From Antedon mediterranea (taxonomy: Eukaryota; Echinodermata; Crinoidea; Comatulida; Antedonidae): a DNA stretch of 64,000 nucleotides. Positions 11,550 to 26,300 of this stretch are shown piece by piece. The notes below the pieces were generated by a model. The model had not been told where the DNA came from and did no database searches. It was given only the letters and a program-made list of their open reading frames with translations. The position numbers and the translations under genes are program-made. Every line of letters begins with the position of its first letter. Position 1 is the stretch's first letter. The stretch lies in assembly GCF_964355755.1 (NCBI RefSeq), contig NC_092673.1, positions 10,485,001-10,549,000 on the forward strand. The letters are read 5' to 3'.

Positions 11550-14500
11550 TCTCTCTCTCTCGCTGATCTATCTCTCTCTCGCTGATCTATCTCTCTCTCG
11601 CTGATCTATCTCTCTCTCGCCGATCTATCTCTCTCTCGCTGATCTATCTCTCTCTCGCTGATCTATATCTCTCTCGCTGATCTATCTCTCTCTCGCTGAT
11701 CTTTCTCTCTCTCTGGCTGATCTATCTCTCTCTCTCGCTGATCTATCTCTCTCGCTGATCTATCTCTCTCTCGCTGATCTATCTCTCTCTCTCTCGCTGG
11801 TCTATCTCTCTCGCTGATCTATCTTTCTCTCGCTGATCTCTCTCTCTCTCTCTCTCGCGCTGATCTATCTCTCTCTCGCTGATCTATCTCTCTCTCGCAG
11901 ATCCATCTCTCTCTCGCTGATCTATCTCTCTCTCGCTAATCTATCTCCCTCGCTGTTCTATCTCTCTCTAGTTGATCTATCTCTTTCTCGCTGATCTATC
12001 TCTCTCTCGCTGATCTATCTCTCTCTCGCTGATCTATCTCTCTCTCTCGCTGATCTATCTCTCTCTCGCTGATCTATCTCTCTCTCTTGCTGATCTATCA
12101 CTCTCTCTCGCTGATCTATCTCTCTCGCGCTGATCTATCTCTCTCTCTCTCTCTCTCGCTGATCTATCTCTATCTCTCACTGATCTATCTCTCTCTCTCG
12201 CTGATCTATCTCTCTCTCTCGCTGATCTATCTCTAGCTCTCTGTCGCTGATCTATCTCTAGCTCTCTGTCGCTGATCTATCTCTAGCTCTCTCTCGCTGA
12301 TCTATCTCTCTCTGTCGCTGATCTATCTCTCTCTGTCGCTGATCTATCTCTCTCTGTCGCTGATCTATCTCTCTCTGTCGCTGATCTATCTCCCTCTGTC
12401 GCTGATCTATCTCTCTCTGTCGCTGATCTATCTCTCTCTGTCGCTGATCTATCTCTCTATCTCTCTCTCGCTGATCTATCTCTCTCGCTGATCTATCTCT
12501 CTCTCGCTGATCTATCTCTCTCTCGCTGATCTATCTCCCTCTCGCTGATCTTTTTCTCTCTCGCTGATCTATCTCTCTCTCGCTGATCTATCTCTCTCGC
12601 TGATCTATCTCTCTCTCTCGCTGATCTATCTCTCTCTCGCTGATCTATCTCTCTCTCGCTTATCTATCTCTCTCTCGCTGATCTATCTCTCACTCGCTGA
12701 TCTATCTCTCTCTCGCTGATCTATCTCTCTCTAGCTGATCTATCTCTCTCTCGCTGATCTATCTCTCTCTCGCTGATCTATCTCTCTCTCGCAGATATAT
12801 CTCTCTCTCGCTGATCTATCTCTCTCTCACTGATCTATCTCTCTCTCTCTCGCTGATTTATCGCTCTCTCGCTGATCTATCTCTCTCACTGATCTATCTC
12901 TCTCTCTCTGATTTATCTCTCTCGCTGATCAATCTCTCTCGCTGATCTAACTCTCTCGCTGATCTATCTCTCTCTCGCTGATCTATCTCTTTCTCGCTGA
13001 TCTATCTCTCTCTCGCTGATCTATCTCTCTCTCGCTGATCTATCTCTCTCTCGCTGATCTATCTCTCACTCGCTGATCTATCTCTCACTCGCTGATCTAT
13101 CTCTCTCTCGCTGATCTATCTCTCTCTCGCTGATCTATCTCTCTCGTTGATCTATCTCTCTCTCGCTGATCTATCTCTCTCTCGCTGATCTATCTCTCTC
13201 TCGCTGATCTATCTCTCTCTCGCAGATCTATCTCTCTCTCTCTGATCTATCTCTCTCTCTCAATGATTTATATCTCTCTCGCTGATCTATCTCTCTCGCT
13301 GATCTATCTCTCTCTCTGATTTATCTCTCTCTCGCTTATCTATCTCTCTCTCGCTGATCTACCTCTCTCTCGCTGATCTATCTCTCTCGCTGATCTATCT
13401 CTCTCTCGCTGATCTATCTCTCTCTCGCTGATCTAACTCTCTCGCTGATCTATCTCTCTCTCTCGCTGATCTATCTCTTTCTCGCTGATCTATCTCTCTC
13501 GCTGATCTATCTCTCTCTCTCTCGCTGATCTATCTCTCTCTCGCTGATCTATCTCTCACTCGCTGATCTATCTCTCACTCTCTGATCTATCTCTCTCTCG
13601 CTGATCTATCTCTCTCTCGCTGATCTATCTCTCTCGTTGATCTATATCTCTCTCGCTGATCTATCTCTCTCTCTCTTGCTGATCTATCTCTCTCGCTGAT
13701 CTATCTCTCTCTCGCTGATCTATCTCTCTCTCGCTTATCTATCTCTCTCTCTCGCTGATCTATCTCTCTCTCGCTGATCTATCTCTCTCTCTCGCTGATC
13801 TATCTCTCTCTCGCTGATCTATCTCTCTCTCGCCGATCTATCTCTCTCTCGCTGATCTATCTCTCTGTCGCTGATCTATATCTCTCTCGCTGATCTATCT
13901 CTCTTTCGCTGATCTTTCTCTCTCTCTGGCTGATCTATCTCTCTCTCTCGCTGATCTATCTCTCTCGCTGATCTATCTCTCTCTCGCTGATCTATCTCTC
14001 TCGCTGATCTATCTTTCTCTCGCTGATCTATCTCTCTCTCTCTCGCGCTGATCTATCTCTCTCTCGCTGATCTATCTCTCTCTCGCAGATCCATCTCTCT
14101 CTCGCTGATCTATCTCTCTCTCGCTGATCTATCTCCCTCGCTGTTCTATCTCTCTCTAGTTGATCTATCTCTCTCTCGCTGATCTATCTCTCTCTCGCTG
14201 ATCTATCTCTCTCTCGCTGATCTATCTCTCTCTCTCTCACTGATCTATCTCTCTCTCGCTGATCTATCTCTCTCTCTTGCTGATCTATCACTCTCTCTCG
14301 CTGATCTATCTCTCTCTCGCGCTGATCTATCTCTCTCTCTCTCGCTGATCTATCTCTCTCTCGCTGATCTATCTCTCTCTCGCTGATCTATCTCTCTCTC
14401 GCTGATCTATCTCTCACTCGCTTATCTATCTCTCTCTCGCTGATCTATCTCTCTCTAGCTGATCTATCTCTCTCTCGCTGATCTATCTCTCTCTCGCTGA

Positions 14501-15588
14501 TCTATCTCTCTCTCGCAGATATATCTCTCTCTCGCTGATCTATCTCTCTCTCGCTGATCTATCTCTCTCTCTCTCGCTAATTTATCGCTCTCTCGCTGAT
14601 CTATCTCTCTCACTGATCTATCTCTCTCTCTCTGATTTATCTCTCTCGCTGATCAATCTCTCTCGCTGATCTAACTCTCTCGCTGATCTATCTCTCTCTC
14701 TCTCTCGCTGATCTATCTCTTTCTCGCTGATCTATCTCTCTCTCGCTGATCTATCTCTCTCTCGCTGATCTATCTCTCTCTCGCTGATCTATCTCTCACT
14801 CGCTGATCTATCTCTCACTCGCTGATCTATCTCTCTCTCGCTGATCTATCTCTCTCTCGCTGATCTATCTCTCTCGTTGATCTATCTCTCTCTCTCGCTG
14901 ATCTATCTCTCTCTCGCTGATCTATCTCTCTCTTGCTGATCTATCTCTCTCTCGCAGATCTATCTCTCTCTCGCTGATCTATCTCTCTCTCGCTGATTTA
15001 TATCTCTCTCGCTGATCTATCTCTCTCGCTGATCTATCTCTCTCTCTGATTTATCTCTCTCTCGCTTATCTATCTCTCTCTCGCTTATCTACCTCTCTCT
15101 CGCTGATCTATCTCTCTCTCGCTGATCTATCTCTCTCTCGCTGATATATCTCTCTCTCGCTGATCTAACTCTCTCGCTGATCTATCTCTCTCTCTCGCTG
15201 ATCTATCTCTTTCTCGCTGATCTATCTCTCTCGCTGATCTATCTCTCTCTCTCGCTGATCTATCTCTCTCTAGCTGATCTATCTCTCACTCGCTGATCTA
15301 TCTCTCACTCTCTGATCTATCTCTCTCTCGCTGATCTATCTCTCTCTCGCTGATCTATCTCTCTCGTTGATCTATCTCTCTCTCGCTGATCTATCTCTCT
15401 CTCGCTGATCTATCTCTCTCGCTGATCTATCTCTCTCTCGCTGATCTATCTCTCTCTCGCGCTGATCTATCTCTCTCTCTCTCGCTGATCTATCTCTATC
15501 TCTCACTGATGTATCTCTCTCTCTCGCTGATCTATCTCTCTCTCTCGCTGATCTATCTCTAGCTCTCTGTCGCTGATCTATCTCTCAC
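11550..15588. repeat. Satellite block B
   Basis: Same unit and same marked variants as block A, in the same strand orientation. Two long cassettes carrying the CCCTCGCTGTTCTA then TAGTTGATC markers occur at about 11940-11975 and 14130-14162, so the local higher-order spacing here is about 2.2 kb. It ends at a T-rich stretch (CACGTTTTTTTTTCAG) at 15588-15600. Confidence 0.97.
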
Positions 15589-16344
15589 GTTTTTTTTTCA
15601 GTACAAACATTATACGTCTGTGTAGATTCAATAAAATCGACCTTTACTTTAATTTTGGCCATTCATTGCTAAAATGTATACAAAATCATAAAATATGCAT
15701 ATTTTGATTTTTATCGATTTCAATATTATCAAAATACTACAATTTAGCGATAACAAACATTTCCTCTTATAATTATTTTTATTTACATAAACTTGCCGTA
15801 TAATTTGTTTTGTTTTATATTTTGATTTTAGTAACGCTGAGAAATTAATAAACAAAACCTTGTTTTATATAAATGTATACATCGACATTAACTAGTTTAA
15901 TATAATGTATAATGAAACATAAATATATCAACTTACTTTGCCGATAAACTATAATATTGATTGAATAATTGTTTTTTTTTCTGTTTTATTAGTTTGGATG
16001 ATATGTTTTTATTTGTAGTTGAAAAAGGCAATTCTTTTTTGTTTTCATTTATGATAATGAGATAAAAGCTAGCTGAGTTTTAAAAACTATTTTTATAAAT
16101 GAATGTATTAATCCATGCATTTGTTGGCAGAGCTAGCTGCACTTCGATTATCATACACAAAACACTTTGGTGTAATTACCAGTAGTAGCGGCCCATGTCC
16201 ACTCAGCTCTAAAGCTTAGTATTAATAGCTCCTAACCACCTTATACTCGGTAATAATATATTAGATTCAACAAAGAAGTTATAAAGTGATGGGCTATATA
16301 CAGCAGATAACAGCGTGTATTATTCGAGCGACATGGTAGCTGCC
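15589..16344. other. Non-coding AT-rich DNA
   Basis: Poly-T-rich junction and AT-rich DNA with no ORF of interest. The one open frame here (15649-15855, minus) has low-complexity Lys/Ile/Asn composition typical of AT-rich non-coding DNA. Confidence 0.6.
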
Positions 16345-16730
16345 TATTGACTATTTTCACATAAGTCATAATATTTATGACATTAATTTAGCAGTCATTA
16401 GGTCATAACATTTATGACAATTTAAAGGTACATGTTAAGTCTCGGAATACGCTAGTCATAGTGTATAGTACAGGAAGCACTAATTTCGGGGCTTCCTGGT
16501 ACAGTATTGACTATTTTCACATAAGTCATAATATTTATGACATTAATTTAGCAGTCATTAGGTCATAAAATTTATGACAATTTAAAACTACATGTTATGT
16601 CTCGGAATACGCTGGTTATAGTACATGAGGCTGTGATTTCCGGGCTTCAAGGTATTGATTATTTTCACATAAGTCATAATATTTATGACATGATTGTGAA
16701 GCTGCCATTAGGTCATAAAATTTATGACTT
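16345..16730. repeat. Tandem array of about 150 bp units with GTCATAA palindromes
   Basis: Three head-to-tail units start at 16345, 16505 and 16653 (the last truncated), each opening with TATTGACTATTTTCACATAA or a close variant. Every unit carries two 17-bp palindromes of the form GTCATAANATTTATGAC, at 16365, 16402, 16525, 16562, 16673 and 16712. The first unit also has a CAGGAAGC...GCTTCCTG hairpin. The array lies about 580 bp beyond the stop codon of the minus-strand gene. Confidence 0.9.
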
Positions 16731-16796
16731 CAGAAATACAAGAATTTCTCTGTAAAAATAATTAGTAGACAAAGTTTTAGTGTGCTATACAAGCTT

Positions 16797-16802
16797 TTTA
16801 TT
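16797..16802 (-). terminator. Candidate poly(A) signal of gene 1
   Basis: AATAAA on the minus strand about 500 bp past the stop codon at 17307. It is the first canonical hexamer I noticed in the right orientation. AT-rich DNA makes chance hits likely. Confidence 0.3.
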
Positions 16803-17306
16803 AATGACAAAACATGAACACACTCAAGGTGTTTTTTCTCAGCCGTACATCAAAGAATTAAAGAACTGATAAATTTTAACTATTTATTCACTAACACTGG
16901 TTATTAATTTATGAATTAAACTCGGCTTCTAGTAAAATAAGTATTGTATGCATTACTAACTATTTATACGTGATTGTAGTAGAAAATATTTAAAAGATAT
17001 ATACATTTCACAGGCACAGAATAATTCGAAAGCGCCCAGTGAAATTTAATTATTTAATTTTAAACGATAAAGATGAGGAAATCAGTGAGAATGCCCAATC
17101 CAAGATCCGAACCCGGAACATTCTGCTTGATATGCAGATGACCATTAGACCACTGTTGTAGTACGGCGGAACAGTACTAGTCTCTCAATTGTATATACAG
17201 TATATATATAAACATCACAAGGCACAAATAAAATTTTATAAATTAATTTGAAAAGTTATATAAAATGTGATTGCAAGGCATGTGTCCAGTATCATGAATG
17301 CTATTT

Positions 17307-17389
17307 TCACCCCGGAAATGTGTAGTCGTCCTCCTCATTTGCCATCTCCGCATTATCTTCAACCTCCTCATCTGTACTGTCGTCCTCAT
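17307..17389 (-). CDS. Gene 1 exon J, acidic tail and stop
   Basis: Acceptor CATTTCAG|ATGAGG. It encodes an acidic tail starting DEDDSTDEEVEDNAEMANEE and ending TFPG before TGA at 17307-17309. Acidic tails of this kind are common in chromatin-associated proteins. This one has no recognised motif. Confidence 0.75.
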
Positions 17390-20300
17390 CTGAAATGATG
17401 AATAAACCAAGGCCCTATTATTTAATAGACCTCTAAATAGTTGTATCATTTTTTTAGAAGCTCTGTGTAAACAAAATTTTAAAATAGAGCATCTTGTTTT
17501 TTCTTTTTAATTTGCATTACTATATGTTTCAAATTGGGTCAGAAATTGATTATGGGTATTTTGAATTTTTATTAAAAATTAAATGCATGGGCTGTGTTTA
17601 TACAAGTTTACAATACAGATAGCATAGTATGCCGTCCAAGTTATGAGAATACAGCTTAATATGCCGTTTTAAAATTCCTGAACAAAAAGTAGCAGTATAT
17701 TGCTCTACAAACATCAAATTATCAGCATTGCGACTTGAATGTATACAATATCGCTTGTATATTGTTCTTCGTATTAGCATCCATGACAATAGATAAACAA
17801 TAAAGTTAATTTAACTTAAACTTACCATCCGATTGGGCTCCATTTTCAAGCTGAATGCTGTTTTCAATTTCTTCTTTGAAACGAACTAATCTGGATCTTA
17901 ATTCAGATTTCCCATCATTCTCGAGCAAGGTTATACAATTGCGCCGTTGCAAAATTATTTCCTTGAACACTGTAATTATAATAACAATAAAATAGATTTC
18001 AATTGAATATTAAATTATTTTGTTAGTTCATTAATGTCGTTTGTACAAACGACAATAGTAATGACTCAAAGAACAAGAATTTTTCCCATTTGATTGCGCG
18101 ACATGCCCAATTGTCACGCAGTATGTTTTTGGTTAACATCAATTAATGATTATTATGAGTTATGGTATAAATGTATTATTTACCATTCCATCCTAGGCAA
18201 TTTACAACTAAGTGACCTTCTCTGCTATGCCTTGTCACTAGTTGCTTAATTAGCAGTTCTAGTGACTTAGCCTTAATGACGCCACCAATTCCATTCATCA
18301 TGCGTTCGTGTTGAGGGCTTACTAATAACGTGCGAATGGTGTCTAAAAAAATAGGAATCATCATTAAACTGTAGGCCTACATACTTACATTAACTTTCCT
18401 GTATATTTGAATATAATAATAATAATATCAATGGTACATTTCTTTTTTTTCTTTTATTAGACACAAGAAGAAATAACCCCATTACCCCACCATCCACCTC
18501 ATACCAAAAAGCAGTTAGTATTGCAAATTTGTGAACATTTTTTAGTAGACTGCCAATCAATGATTGGCCTATATTTATAATTGAATAAAAACGACTGAAC
18601 TATATTTGTAAATACAATAACAAACTGGGTATACCTTGTTCTTCGCAGTACCAATACTGTACTTGCATGACTCTATCGTTGTCTTTTAAAATAGTCATAT
18701 TGTATAGCAGGTCCTCGTCATTGCAAACAACTACGATGACATCAGAAATCAGCATTTCTTTTTCACATTTCTAAAAAAAAAAGGATAGAAAAAATAATAT
18801 AATAAGAAGAACAACAATAACAAAACCAGTAACAAAACCAGTGCAGTCTCAATGTTACTGTGTTATGCGAAAATTGCATGTGCCAGGCTTCGGGGGGTCA
18901 GTTAGAATGGGTAGAATTTTTGAATATTGTTCGGCTGTATAATCTCTAAAAATAGTTTGAATAATTGTTCTGTTGTTTATATAAATCTATTAAAATCTTT
19001 CTTAGTAAAGCCACATTGATAGGCCGTAAAAAACAATTTAGTTTCAAATTTGAAAAAACCTCACTATAGAATGAATTACAAATATACAAAACAATATAAA
19101 ATATTTAAAATATATCAAACCTCTGTCAGTACGAGCAGGCCACGATGTAACCCCATATTACTGGAATTGGCAATATCTGTCAATTTTCTGCCAATAAACG
19201 GCCCAGACATAACTTGACACTTTGATCTTGTTCCATCTTCTGTTAAAATATCAACTGTTGACGCTTGAGGGTGACTTTGCTTTTGTTCCTCCCAAAACAG
19301 AGCATCTTGACAATGCATGAATAAACCTGGTGGAATTTCGCTTTTAGATAACTTCCCTTTCAAAAGAAATGTATTAAAATGTTTTTATTATTATTTATTC
19401 AATATTTTAATTTCTATAAGGGATAGTAGTTTTGTGCGAATAAAGTACCTTTGCATCGAACTGCATAATATTAAATTGTTTCAATTTTGTACGAATTTTT
19501 AAAATCTGACAGAGTGGGACTTGGTTTTAGAAATATAGCACAAATACAGCTACTGAATTCTATTAGTAACATAGTAACCTTACTTGTTGTTAAAAAAGGC
19601 CGAAGAGCAGAATCGGTCGTGTGCTCCGGAAATCTGTCGGTCGCTTCCTTCCATGTCAGTACTTTAATAGTTGTCAAAAATTTTCCTCTGGTCACCTTTA
19701 TCTGCTTGATCGACCGTGCTTTATTTTCAACCTCTTTAATGGACATTGTTCCGTCTGTTACAGATGACAGCATATTAAACTTGTCTTCTTCCGACAGGCC
19801 TTGTAGTGTCATGAAGAACTATAGAATTGTAAAAAAAATGTTTAGTCACAATACTGATAACAAATAATAAAGCGTTCCAATAGGGGTTCAAGAGGTTCAG
19901 TATACACATTTCTCTCGTGTGGATAACAATTGAAAAAAACAAAACAATTGTTAATGCACGTCATATCATTTTTGAATAGGCCATTTTTTAGTTTTAACAA
20001 AGTTATTCACACCCCCCCCCCCCCCTTTAGAAAAAACAGGCCTATTTTAAAATGTTTAAATAACTTAGGCCTAATTTGAATACATTTTTATAGTTTGTTA
20101 TGTTTAGATTTAACCTGTTAGTGGCAGTTTCATAGCTGTTGGTTGACAACTGTATAAAATAAATAAATCAATAAATAATAGATTGTTTTTTACAAAGTTA
20201 TTAGGCCTAACCCTTTGAATTAAGACGCGTTGTTTCTACCGCAAGTGACTGAGACTAATAATTAACTGATTGTGTTTCTTGCTTGTTTGTTTTTGCCAAA

Positions 20301-23300
20301 AAAAAAGCATACACCAGTAATTGCTATCTATTGAGAGAATAAATGTGACAGAAAATAAAGGTAAGAAACCTACCGACTGCTTCAATTGCTTTCCGGGTTT
20401 GGAATCCTTTACCGTTCCTGCATTATACTGGGCAAACAGCTTGGTAACCTTTGTGTAGCATCGGTCCGTATACAATGATACTTGGAACATCGGTTCCATG
20501 GACGATATTATCTGCAATACAAAGTTATTATTTATTATTACTATCCTTATTTATTATTATCGTTATTAGCCTTTTATTATTGTTAATATCCTTATTATTA
20601 TTATTATTAATTACAACATTATTATTAATTATATCACCATTACATTAATAATTACAACTTTATATATTAGAGTCCTAAATAACTTGTTTAAATAATATTA
20701 ATAATACCTTTTTTTCGAACGATTGTTTGCCAATTGCCTCTGTACACTTTCTCCTCCATGTCGAAGTAGTTTTTGCATCTTTGTCATTGTAATCTTGCAA
20801 AATGTTGCGGCATACTGCAACGTTGTCTTCAAAAGTTGCTTGGTGAGTATTACCTGTGACGAAATTATGTCGAGATGCCACACGTAGTGATTCAGTTTTT
20901 GTTAGATCAAAATAGACTGCCACTTCTAATTGTTTAAATATATTCTCACTCATTGTTGATAGTGCTGTTCTTAAATGATTTCCGCCAAGTGAATAAAAAA
21001 TACACTTCTCGTATTCTTGTTTGTTAAAGAAATCGTTATGTTCTTTATTAAGCAATACAGGTAGTACCGTGTTCACCAGACCGTCCTTTGTAAGCGTTTC
21101 TTGAATTTTTTAAACAAAATCTTGGTCGATCTTGCGAAGTAGTAAGTCCGATGGCGGCGCTACTATCGAACTTCTTGGCACAGCAACTAGACCTAGAAAC
21201 GTAAAATGACAGTTTGTTAAATATTACATCTTATGATTATACAATAAGGAAGTATTCTCCCCAGGATTTAGATCAAGCATCGTAGTAATCTTATGTCCTG
21301 GCTAATCTGGGTGTCGGTGACTAATAATGTCAGCCTACTACTACAATTTAGTGAAATCATTTACCTGTATTTCACAATTCTAATATGAAACAACTTAATA
21401 TAAATATGTCATTGTATTATTATTATGATAGGATTTTCATATTTAATAAACCCATTTTATTTTTTACTCTCTAAAATGGGGAATTCCACAGTAATTGCAA
21501 GTTGCGACATCAGTAAAAACATTTTTAAAAATTGTTTTACATACAAAGTTGGACATTTTCAGAAAAAGGATACATTATTGAATTATATGAATTACAAAAA
21601 ATGATTGACGTTATATTTTAATATTAGTTTTATTTTTTAAATAACAATAAATATCCTAAAAATGTAACGTTGCCATACAGTATAGGCCGTTTAGTCTAGG
21701 CCTAGGTCAGGACATCAACACCCCCTGTCTGCTTGAGTGCATGGAGATCACCCTGCACATGTTATTTTTTATATTTTAGTTAATTTTGAATTTATATAGT
21801 TATTTTGCACAATATCTAGGAGGTTAGGTCTAGTGTATGTTAGCATCCGGGCTAGGTCTGGGTTTGCAAGGCTAGTAGTAGTCATGTGAAAGACAATTAA
21901 TTGTCCAATCGAATGACCGGAATCTATTTATGCGTTTTATAATAACTGTTTGAAACTTAAATAACAATAAAACAAATAGAAAATAGAGTAACTATAAGAA
22001 GTTAAAACCTGTGTTAAAAATATCTTTAGTTCGTTCATCTTCGAAAAATGTGTTCATCCGCTTTATATTTTAATAGGCCTAGTACGTATAATTACTTATC
22101 TAGCCAGATTATACTAATTTAACGTAACGAATTGTAGATACATTAAATCTAATCATGGTTAGGCCTATAGTTATTGTGAGTTATGTTTAAAATTACAGTT
22201 TTTGTTATCCAAGATCAAAGTGAATAACTATTATGTGACATATTCAACAAAACATTTGAAAAATATAAAACAGTAACGTTTGTTTAATTGTAAACTACAG
22301 TAAGACAAAAGCAGATAATATGCTTGTCTATGGGGCATGGTACAGTATGTAACTTCAATAACAAATGTTTCATATACTAACCAATGATCTTTTCTTTGAT
22401 TGTTTCGCCGATTGTCTTTATGTTAATTCTTGTTCTCTTTGTAGTTACGTTTTCAGCATCTTGAGCTTTTCGCTTTCGTAATGTTTGCAATGTTTTGGTA
22501 AGGTCGTCAATTGTCTTGCATTTGCAAAATGGGCAATTTTCGTCCGGTTTGAATTTGCTCCACAATACTTTGGTTGCAGCAAGCGTACTACTACAGTCGC
22601 TTTCTTCTGTAACAATCTATAGTATTGCAAATTTGTTTTTGATTAAATAAATAACTAAACATAGAAATTTATATTTATATAGTTGTTAAGTGTACACACG
22701 GGATATGACCGGTTGGGCCGCCGACAAGTTGAGCCGCCGGTGATTTCTATGACACGCCCAGTGCATGCGTCTTTTACGACATTTCGCGTAGTGATTAGGA
22801 TGGTGTCCTAGTAGCCTACACAAGTTCATGGTCTTGGTTTATTGGTCATGAAAATAAATAACATATAATTATATATTACAATTAACAACACAGCAAAAGA
22901 AAGTAGTAATATTTAATAATTTAATTGTTTTAATCTTTCGAGGAAAAAATTCAATGCACTCATAATTTTTCTCGCGTGTAGGCCTATTACCACGTAAAGC
23001 TTTACGTGGTAGTAGGCCTACACGCGAGAAAAATTAAGTCACGTTGTCTCTCAGGACTAATTAATAGAGTTTTAATATTCTTCGAATGAGGTTAAATAAA
23101 TATTATTTTTTATTTACTAATCTTTTAATATAATATTTTATTGAATTTTACAATGTTAATACACAAAATATTTTACTAAAAAACGTGATTTTATGTAATT
23201 GTTTTACCGAAAAATGGAGTAGGCCTAGCCTAGTTCATACAACTGCCGACTGAGGGGCAACATGTTTACGTCATTTTTGGCTAAAAACGATCACTTTCGG

Positions 23301-26300
23301 TGATGTTTTATATTTTGGAATCTACAAGCAAGATTTCCATAATTATTTAAATATAATATTTAATAATATACATACTAAAAACCATGATATATAAACTTTT
23401 GAATGTACATCGTTATCCCTAATATAAATAGAACGAGCACCGGCGAAAGTTAGCATTTGGCGTTCCATAGAAAATAACGTTTTTCTGGCGGTGGCTCAAC
23501 TTGTCGGCGGCTCAACTAGGCCTAATCCGTACACACTACACCCTATTATTCAGGGTTTACAGCCGAAACGGCCGCCAACTGAAACGGCCGCCAATTGAAA
23601 CGCAATTAAATGTATGAAACGCCGCGTGTGCCGTTTGTCATACAAAACGACGTGTGGTTTAATACAATTGTTTTACTTTTTTTTCAGATTGAAATGACTT
23701 TAGACGTATGTGACTTAATAAATATTAAACAGATAGATGTTTTTTAATTATTTATGTATTATTATGTTTATCGTATAATAATGAATGTTGTGTAAACATA
23801 GTTGGGTTTTTTATATATTTTTTAAATGTAGGCCTATACAGTAAAAGTGTAAGGAAAAGAATTGGAATTTGACAAAATAAATGATAAATAATTACTATTA
23901 TTATATTAAAATCTAAATTCTTCCTAGTACTAGTTAGATAATTTAATATTTATTGACGATTAAATCGAATTTATGATTTTCCCCGAATAGAGGTGGTTTT
24001 CACAAATAGTCCAGATCCCTATGTCAAAAAAAGTGCCTTCGTGTGCAGATCATGGGGAAAGTGTAAACATTGTGTTTTATGAATAATTGAATCATGCTGG
24101 TTATAAAAACCCATGTTGTCAAATTTCTAAAGTTCATCTTTGACCTCTGACCTCAATTTGAATGTTTTGACCCATTGAAAACAAAATGGTCATATCTTTG
24201 CAACGCTTATTTTAAATGAAATAATTTTAGTGTCAAATTATTTGGGAGATGCATATTAATATTCTTTCTAATGGAAAAGTTTGTCCAAAAATGGCCGGAA
24301 GTATGATTTTTGGCATTTTTGACCTTTGACCTACATATCATATAACTCCGTAACTAACAGTTGGACAAACTTTAAATAGGGCTCAAATTAATCTGAAGGT
24401 ATATATTTCTATTCAGTCTAATAAGAACTTTTTTGAGAAAATGACCCAAAATCTTCTTATTGACCTTTGACCTGTACAGGTAGTACACATTCCTACAGTC
24501 TTAAAAACTATTGGCCGTAAAAGGTTTTTTTTTGTGAAATTGTTCGAAAAATTTACATTTATATGTTGTATAATAACAATATTTTATAGAAATGTAAAAG
24601 AATTCTATTTATGATAACTAACTTTGTAATATATTAACATCATTAGCATTTGTTAAAATATTAAAATGTGTTATATTTGCTGATTTTAAGCACTTCACAT
24701 GAATTTATCAGAATTACGTGTATTTAAATATAAAGTTTTATTTTTTTGACATAAAGAAAATTTAATTATCTATCAAATAAGACTATTTTCAAATTATTAT
24801 GGCTAAATCTTAATTAGATACAGGCAAAAAGGTGTATTTTTTTTACTTGTGTGAACAGCGCCCTCAATCTTCATTTTCCCCTAAAAAATACCACATTTTT
24901 ATGTGGTTTCATAAACTTAGCGGGTTGTAACTTTTTAAAAGATTTGTTGTCAGTGAAGTGTAACTCACATACCCCTTCTACCACATACTAAGTAAGTTTC
25001 TGAGATAAAATGAAAAAAATATTTTTATTGCTTGATATTTTTCTTAAGGTTTTTACATGGTACACGCTAAAAAAGATTTTGATTTTGTGCTAAAAATCCA
25101 TGTTTTTAGTTCAGTACAACAATCTTGTACAGACATTCTTACACAAACAGCATATTTTATTGGAAAGGTAATCATAATATCTATCCAATAAAAATTTTAT
25201 GAATTTTGTGTATTAATATCTGCTAGATAGCTTTTATTAAACCAAAAAGATGGACTTTTAGCTCAAATCTAAAATATTTTTTGGTGTGTATCATGTAATA
25301 ACCTCAACAAAAATATCAAGCTATCAAAATATTTTTCTCATTTTTTTTCAGAAACTGACCTAGTACGTTATAAAAGTGATATGTAAATTACAGGTTACTG
25401 TAAATAATCTTTAAAGCAAAGTTATAACCTGTTAAATTTATGAAACCACATAAAAATGTGGTATTTTGAGGGAAAAATTAAGATTGAGGGCGCTGTTCAC
25501 ACAAGTAAAAAAATACACCTTTTTGCCTGTATCAAATTAAGTTTTAGCCATAATAATTTGAAAATAGTCTTATTTGATAGATAATTAAATTTTCTTTATG
25601 TCAAAAAAATAAAACTTTATATTTAAATACACGTAATTCTGATAAATTCATGTGAAGTGCTTAAAATCAGCAAATATAACACATTTTAATATTTTAACAA
25701 ATGCTAGTGATGTTAATATATTACAAAGTTAGTGATCATAAATAGAATTCTTTTACATTTCTATAAAATATTGTTATTATACAACATATAAATGTAAATT
25801 TTTCGAACAATTTCACAAAAAAAAACCTTTTACGGCCAATAGTTTTTAAGACTGTAGGAATGTGTACTACCTGTACAGGTCAAAGGTCAATAAGAAGATT
25901 TTGGGTCATTTTCTCGAAAAAGTTCTTATTAGACTGAATAGAAATATATATCTTCAGATTAATTTGAGCCCTATTTAAAGTTTGTCCAACTGTTAGTTAC
26001 GGAGTTATTTGATATGTAGGTCAAAGGTCAAAATTGCCAAAAATCATACTTCCGGCCATTTTTGGACAAACTTTTCCATTAGAACGAATATTAATATGCA
26101 TCTCCCAAATAATTTGACACTAAAATTATTTCATTTAAAATAAGCGTTGCAAAGATATGACCATTTTGTTTTCAATGGGTCGAAACATTCAAATTGAGGT
26201 CAGAGGTCAAAGATGAATTTTAGAAATTTGACAACATGGGTTTTTATAACCAGCGTGATTCAAATATTCATAAAACACAATGTTTACACTTTCCCCATGA

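Noticed and set aside
19487-19867. 126-codon plus-strand frame
   Set aside because: It is antisense to gene 1 exon E, which has consensus splice sites and the right phase.
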